DNA of 64,000 nt from Amborella trichopoda (taxonomy: Eukaryota > Streptophyta > Magnoliopsida > Amborellales > Amborellaceae), in assembly GCF_000471905.2 (NCBI RefSeq), contig NW_006497511.1, positions 1,130,198 through 1,194,197 on the forward strand, in the 5' to 3' direction. Every line of letters begins with the position of its first letter. The first letter of the stretch is position 1. The notes under the pieces were generated by a model that was not told where the DNA came from, made no database searches, and saw only the letters and a list, made by a program, of their open reading frames with translations. Below are positions 58,280-64,000 of the stretch, piece after piece. The translations under genes were made by a program, and so were the position numbers.

Positions 58280-59500
58280 TCATTCCACCACCCATAGTTA
58301 CCAACAGTTTGTGGGTCACCATTATTCACCTTCCATCCAAATAGAATCCATCATTCACAGTCGGTCTTGTGCAATCACCTCAAAGTGAGTCAAACCACCA
58401 CCATACTCACACCATGGCCTCCATTGACTATCATCCACCACTATCTTGGTCTTGCTACATGACCCTAAACTATAGTGCATGTCTTGGCCGCATGATGTTA
58501 AAATGCTTTGCTCAGGTCCCGAAGGCATGACCTTAAACTCGCCGCCATAAAAAAAAAAGGGGCATAGTGTAATCCCGAAAGGGGAACACCATGAGTAAAA
58601 ATAACGGACGGGCATGGTAACGAAACCATGAGTAAGAGTGTTCCGTAAAATAAAAACCAAGCATGGTGAAGACCTACAAAGGGCACCGTGAGAAAAAATG
58701 GAAGAAGGGTAGACATGGCTGTCAAGTCATAGGGAAAAGAGCCTAATAAAAAAGAGGTTGGTGAAAACCATCTCTACGGCACCACTTCCCCCTGTCCAAA
58801 TGAAAACCCACTAGGACACTCGGTTCAATAAGTAGATTGATGCAATGCTTGCCTCCATAGGCGGCTTCTGTAGGCATTTTAAGAAAATTCCTCAATAGCA
58901 GAATACCCTGTTATTAGGACCAAAAAATAAGATCATTCACAGGCAAGAAACTATCAAACCAGGCAGAGCAAACCTGATAAGGCTGCAAACAAAGCTGCTC
59001 ATGCCTCCAACGGGGTGTAAACATTAAAATCATCCCTCAAGATCCATCACAAGGTAAGAAACTGTCAAATCAGGAAAATACCTGCCCACATCAACCAGGG
59101 TAGCACCCTTTCAAGGCCGCCTCACCAAAATCCCTCTCTAACTGGACCAGACATTCGGGACTGTCAATAAAAAGCACTCAACTGGGCTCGACAGGATGGG
59201 GCCCACAGAGGTACCATGCTTGTCAAAGCAAACCTGGTGTAGCAGTAAACAACGATGTCAAATGTCCGACAAGGGTGAGGACTTTAAACACACCCCCCAA
59301 AAGACTCCATGTCTAGGTCCACAACACGGCCCTCAGCCATCAGAGAGCCTTGGTCACCCCTCCGAGAAGAAGCTTTTCACGAGTGTTCCTTTGGAGTTCG
59401 TGTGATTCAGTGGTCAGGAAAACTAAAGTTGAAGAAACGATTTTGTTTCCAAATGTTGTACTTCTCGCTCTATCGAAGCACAACATTCGGCTGGGCAAGC
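58280..59500 (+). other. 3' UTR of element E
   Basis: Shares CCACCATACTCACACCATGG, CATGACCCTAAACTATAGTG, GGTCCCGAAGGCATGACC and ACACCATGAGTAAAAATAAC with A. Holds only two or three satellite monomers (58440-58540). Ends in ACAACATTCGGCTGGGCAAG before the LTR. No conserved coding frame. Confidence 0.7.
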
Positions 59501-60358
59501 TGGTTGAGGTCATTTTTCATTACTTGTATCCCCGATGCAAATAAGGAGAGAGCAGTTCGTGACCACAGGTATCAAAATTCTTATGGACTACGGAAGCCGT
59601 AGGTAAATAAACCTTGATCCATAAGTGAAATTTCCAAAAGTCTAAGAATGAACTACGGACATTCAAGATCATGCCTAAGGGTCTCTTAAGATCACCTGAT
59701 AAGTTTTCTCGTAATCCGACAAGCTTGAGGCAATGCAAAAGACAAAATAGTTTTAGGAAATTCGGTCGCCATCATGTTGAAAATGGACTCTGAACTACAA
59801 CACCATTATTGAAGCGTCAAATGGCCTCCATACTACCTCCATTGGATTTAGAATGATCGAAAACCCTTGGGTAGCAATATTTGGTGTATTTGGTTGCTTC
59901 TGGGCAAGTTATGGCCAAGTTACTTAAAATGGGTAGGTCGTACACTATTACGGTGCACCCTCGGTGAACCAGCTTCCATTAATGGAAATTGTGCTTCACA
60001 ATTTTGAGGGAAAAATTTCCATGGCGATATCTCCCTCATCCTAGGTTGGATCGAGCCCCAATTTTGAGAGCATGTTCGTATCATCAACCCGGTCGATTTG
60101 ATATGTGGCATGCATGATGACATGTCCCTCGCCGAGAGAAATTGAATAGAAAAGTTCACCAAAAAGTTTCAAAAGTAGCAAAAAATTTCCAGCAACATGT
60201 CCTCTTGATCAAATGCCCACATCACGACGCTCGTGCATTGGATCGACCTCAAACCAGACCCATTACGAGCACAAGGTCAGAGGCATCATCTGAGCCGAAC
60301 TCAGATGTGATGGACAGTCAGATTCGACACACATCTAGTACGACGTTTCTGTAATTTT

Positions 60359-60421
60359 GGCCATCGAAATCCAAACTCCGGCCACTGGAATCCAAACTCC
60401 GACCATCGAAATCCAAACTCC
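60359..60421 (+). repeat. 21-bp triplicate in the U3 of E
   Basis: GGCCATCGAAATCCAAACTC plus C, three times with few changes (60359, 60380, 60401). Not seen in the other LTRs. Confidence 0.85.
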
Positions 60422-60907
60422 GGCTAAAGTTTCCCAATTTGAAAAGTGGTCACCCGAGCACCAAATGGAGCCGTTCTTTTTATAGAATGATCGTAGAAAC
60501 TTGCTCACCACGATACAGCAAAGAAATTGACAAAACACACTGAGAAATGGGCTGGATCATAAATCTTAGGTCGTACATTTTCCCATGTTTTACCATGTCA
60601 TGATCATAGCTCGAGAGTCCAATTTATGGCTCGAAATGGTTATCAAAATGATCACCTTTTTGAGCCAATCAAGAAAAGGATAATGTTTTTGCTGGATGAA
60701 CACCAGAAGGACCACGAATGGATCTCAGACGATTGTGATGATTTCATGGCCATTGCAGGGACTGATTCAAAATTTCAGAAATTGTTGATGCAGGGGAAAA
60801 ATCATCATTTTTCCATTATTTACTTAATTTTATTTAATTCATTTAATTGTTTATTTTCATCAATTAGGTTAGAAATTAATCATCCACCCATATGTAGGCC
60901 CCACTTC

Positions 60908-61070
60908 TATATAAGGACATACTCTCGACATGTAAAGGACCCTTCTTTCATCAATAAAAACTTCCCATCTTGCTTGAGTTTTGGGCCTCGGCTTGGAGAG
61001 AGAGAGATCATCAATAAAAACTTCCCATCTTACTTGAGTTTTAGGCCTCGGCTTGGAGAGAGAGAGAGGA
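60908..61070 (+). promoter_or_regulatory. LTR promoter and duplicated poly(A) region of E
   Basis: TATATAAGG (60908-60916), then TCAATAAAAACTTCCCATCT repeated exactly 60 bp apart (60951 and 61011), so two AATAAA signals (60953 and 61013). Each is followed by GAGTTTTGGGCCTCGGCTTG or its near copy and a GA run. Confidence 0.75.
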
Positions 61071-61589
61071 GAGAGAAAATTTTGGTAGGTATCCCTAACC
61101 CTTAAAGGAAATTTCTCTCTCCTCTCTCTTCTCTTCTCTCTCCTCTCTTCTCTTTCTCTCTCCTCTCTTTCTCTATCCTCTCTTTCTTCTCTTTCTCTCT
61201 CTTCTCTTTTTATCTTCTCTTCTCACTCCTCTCTTTTTTCTCTTTCTCACTCATCTTTCTCTCTTCTCTCCTCTTTTCTTTCCTTTCTCCCTCTCTTCTT
61301 TCCTTTCTCTCTCCTCTCTTCTTTCCTTTCTCCCTCTTTTCTTTCATTTCTCTCTCTTCTTCTTTCCTTGCTCTCTCTTCTTTTTTCCTTTCTTTTTTTT
61401 CTCCTTTCTCTATCTCTCCCTCGTTACAAGGGTAGTGATGTGGGCCTAAACATTTTGGCAGGCTTCGACGTGGTCTTTGTATTCTCTCTGTCTCTCTCCT
61501 CTCACAGGGGCAATAACGTGCGCCTACCCTCTTTGGCGGGCCTCTCTACCGCCCCTGCATTCTCTCTCTTCTCTCTCTAATTTATCTCC

Positions 61590-62290
61590 TTCCTCACAGA
61601 CAGCAGCTAAGCTGCCATCTGTGTGCCATATTCTCCTTTCTCTCTCTCCTTTAGCAGAGAGCAACTAAGCCACCATCTGTGTTCTCTTCTCTTCCCTCTC
61701 TTTTTTCACAGACAACAGTCAAGCCACCGTATGTGTTCTCTCTCTCCCCTCCTTCATAGACGGTAGCAAGCTGTCATTTATGTTCTCTCCCTCTCTTTCA
61801 TCTTCACAGATGGCAGCAAGCCGACGTTTGTGTTCTCTCCCTCTCTTCTTTCTTGATAAACGGCAGCAAGCTGCCATCTGTGTTCTCTCCATCTCTTCTT
61901 TCTTCACATATTGCATCAAGCCGTCATCTGTTCTCAGTTTCTCTCTTTTTTTTTCACAAACTTTAACGAGCTACTGTCTGTGTTTTCTTTCTTCCTCTCG
62001 TTCTCTTCACAGATTGTAGCAGGCTGCTGTTTGTGTTCTTTCTCTCTCCTCACAAACGGCAACAAGTTGCTGTCTATGTTCACTCACCTTCTTTCTCTCT
62101 CTTTACAGATGACAGCAAGCAGCCATCCTTGTTCACTTACCTTCTTTCTCTCTCTTTCTTTCTTTTCTCTCTACACAGGCGGCAGTCAAGCCACCATCCA
62201 TGTTCATTCACCTTCTTGCTCTCTTTCTTTCTTTTCTCTCTACACTGATGGCAGTCAAGCTGCCGTTCGTGTCCTTCCTTCCTCTTTCTC
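61590..62290 (+). repeat. Hairpin array in the E LTR
   Basis: About eleven units of 45-65 bp in CT-rich DNA. Consensus CACAGATGGCAGCAAGCTGC plus CATCTGTG, a 12-bp palindromic stem. Examples: 61595-61623 (11 of 13 pairs), 61805-61832, 61858-61882, 62178-62200, 62246-62270. Units vary (ACAGACAACAGTC-AAG-CC..., TAGACGGTAGC-AAG-CTGTCA) but mostly keep pairing. Confidence 0.88.
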
Positions 62291-62337
62291 TTTCTTTTCT
62301 CTCTTAATGTTCTTGTTTCTTTTATTTGAAGGATCTG

Positions 62338-62665
62338 TGTGAAAAATAGACCAACCTTCTCTTTATTTTTTTTTTTTCTTTGATCATGCCTTTTTTGAAG
62401 AACTAGTTGAAAGACATGCTAGCCGTCATCCTTTTCCTTTTAACATACATTACTTTTGGAGGACTGGGTGAAAAGCAGACCAGCCTTCAATTTTTTCTTT
62501 CTTTATTTCTCTGAAGTACTAGGCGAAATGTAGACTAGCCTTTAGATTCATCTTTCTTTATTTCCTTGAAGTACTGGGTGACAAGCAGACCAGCCTTCAA
62601 TTCCTTCTTTTCTTTATTTCTTTGGAGTGCTAGGTGAAAAGCAGACCAGCCTTCAAACTCTTCTT
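62338..62665 (+). repeat. About 60-75-bp tandem repeat, E LTR
   Basis: Five units with GGTGAAAAGCAGACCAGCCT followed by TCAATTTTTTCTTTCTTTATTTC and GGAGTACTGG-like text. Found only in this LTR. Confidence 0.85.
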
Positions 62666-63262
62666 TCTTTCTTCTTTTCTTCTCTCTTTCAATCTCTCTA
62701 TCTCACCCTTTTTTTCTTTCTTTACTGTAAGATATATACAAGAGTCCTTTCTCAAGGAAATGTCATGAGGCTGTGGAATTGACATGGATTCCATTGTGTT
62801 ATTTTTCATTTTTCTTTGAGTACACACGCAGGTGTGCGCTCACCCTATGATAAGTGGGGGTCCTCAGACCGACTTGTCTATATTCTAATGTGTATGTGTG
62901 TTTGCAAGAAGGAAGAAATAAGCCAAGGGAGATGATTCTGAACCGGCCATAGACCAGAGGGCCATTCTACGTGATCTAAGAGGGTGCCCATGCGAGTCAC
63001 ATACCCACATGAGTTAAGTCCCGCTCACGACTCATTTCCTATCTCACTGGTTAGTATTCCTGCCTGCGTCCTCCTTATGCGGTTCACGAGAGAGGGGTCT
63101 TAGGTCCCGGGTCCATCTCGAACCCGGAGCTATGCCACCAAGTCATCCCGACCTGAGGGGAGATCGAGGCATCTAACCACTCCATTCCCTCAGTCTTTTC
63201 TGATGGCCAACCCAATGTAACTTCTCAAGTTATCTCCCCGACGGTTACCTAGAAAGACAAAC

Positions 63263-63768
63263 ATGATCAATCGAAGCCTTCAGGGCTTACAACTCACAAA
63301 GACCTATGAAAATGCTCACTATAAGAAGCCTTACCCACCCTTCATTGACCAAGTTCCTTTTCGCCCAGGTTACCAAAAGGAAAGACTGCCTGTCTTTGAT
63401 GGTACTAGCTCAACCCATCAACATGTGGCACACTTCATGTCAACATGTCAAGAGTTAGCTTCCGATCCTAGACTGCTTCTTCGATAGTTTGTGGAGACAC
63501 TAGCTGGGCCTGCCTTTAAATGGCGTGAACATTTTCCTCCGAATTCTTTTCACTCTTAGGAAGAAATGGAATAGTTGTTATATAAATGCTTTTAAAAAGT
63601 CGAACAAGAAGTTCAAGCTGTAGTCACTACACTCAAACGGTGAATGAACCAATAAATGAATACATCCACATATGGTGGGATATTGCAGTGTATCAGAGTA
63701 ACCCATGCCTAAGATTCGATGTTGTGCAAACCTGTATTAGAAACATGAAGAAAGAAATATCCGTTTAA
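63263..63768 (+). pseudogene. gag: gag relic of a related Ty3/gypsy element
   Basis: Frame 63263-63487 reads from M-I-N-R-S-L-Q through YKKPYPPFIDQVPFRPGYQK, LPVFDGTSSTHQHVAHFMST and CQELASDPRLLLR. After a stop it goes on with FVETLAGPAFKWREHFPPNS, an LTR-retrotransposon gag core (retrotrans_gag). A frame change near 63590 leads to NEPINEYIHIWWDIA and NMKKEISV. Related to the D gag (SPYPSCIDQVSFPSDYKQGS) but clearly another lineage member. No leader or primer-binding site separates it from the E LTR, so E was probably inserted in it. Confidence 0.78.
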
Positions 63769-64000
63769 GTTGAAGCATCTAATCCCACTACTTTCTCATC
63801 CACATTCGATTGGGAATAGGGTTATTGCTTCTTTGTATGAGAGAACCTAGTTTTCATGGTATATCATGTCCATGGGTTACCATTGCAATGAAGATAAGAA
63901 CATGATCCAATAAAATTAAATAATATTATCAAAGAATTTCAAAATACAAATGAAAAAGCACATTGTCTTGAGTTGGAATAGAGTTAAAAAGGTAACATTT
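63769..64000. other. Unassigned end of window
   Basis: AT-rich, with further weak gag-like text and stops. Nothing else recognised. Confidence 0.4.

Larger units (their letters stand above)
58230..63179 (+). mobile_element. Element E: 3' end of a forward Tat-like element
   Basis: 3' UTR (from about 58280; matches A 6940-8131), purine tract GGGCAAGC (59493-59500), and a 3.68-kb LTR (59501-63179), not followed by a primer-binding site. Gag, pol and most satellite are absent on the left, where D lies. LTR fragment G could be E's own 5' LTR with the interior deleted, since both are forward and only D separates them; this is not proven. Confidence 0.72.
59501..63179 (+). mobile_element. 3' LTR of element E
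   Basis: Starts TGGTTGAGG, ends CATCTAACCA. It is the longest LTR in the window because its leader part holds two tandem arrays. U3 is 59501-60907; TATATAAGG at 60908-60916; AATAAA at 60953-60958; CT-rich from 61090; hairpin array 61590-62290; second array 62338-62665; conserved end 62820-63179 (CCGACTTGTCTATATTC ... GAGAGAGGGGTCTTAGGTCC). Confidence 0.85.

Overview
This window is plant nuclear DNA made almost wholly of transposable elements. I see no host gene, rRNA, tRNA or bacterial feature. The evidence is a set of broken Ty3/gypsy polyproteins with a second (archaeal-type) RNase H domain, an antisense reading frame resembling the plant mobile domain, plant-style MITEs, and a chromovirus-like solo LTR. 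The species cannot be told from the sequence; a repeat-rich seed plant fits.

One family dominates, called here the Tat-like family. Joining its copies gives this element: LTR (about 2.7-3.7 kb, TGTT...ACCA); PBS read as TGGTGACTCCACTGGGGAC; gag starting at a conserved M-x-A-x-F-Y-N-P-F; pol (RT, RNase H, aRNase H, integrase); an antisense unit with its own TATA box, AATAAA signal and, in one copy, a plant-mobile-domain frame; a 3' UTR with a 35-bp tandem repeat; a short purine tract; and the 3' LTR. The LTRs carry arrays of short hairpins in CT/GA-rich DNA just before the PBS, so these would lie in the RNA leader. Their stems differ from copy to copy but still pair.

Layout: 1-10866, 3' end of forward element A, with 6 kb of 35-bp satellite and a 3' LTR. 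10867-15780, mixed DNA with a hAT-type MITE, two Mutator-type MITE copies, a CT-rich hairpin region and a promoter-like triplication. 15781-30852, reverse element B (antisense unit, broken pol, a solo LTR with an 866-base N gap, gag, PBS, 5' LTR). 30853-40206, reverse element C (3' UTR, antisense unit, pol, remnant of the 5' LTR). 40207-42565, reverse LTR fragment F. 42566-44353, forward LTR fragment G. 44354-58224, reverse element D, the only copy with both LTRs and a matching 5-bp target duplication (CTAAC); it lacks pol and has gag joined to the antisense plant-mobile-domain frame. 58230-63179, 3' UTR and 3' LTR of forward element E. 63263-63768, a gag relic of a related element.

The arrangement suggests nesting (B in C, C in F, F in G; D beside G). 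Every coding region has stops and frameshifts, so nothing here looks able to move by itself. About 10 of 96 aligned positions differ in the one stretch of the two D LTRs I compared by eye, mostly transitions, so D is old.
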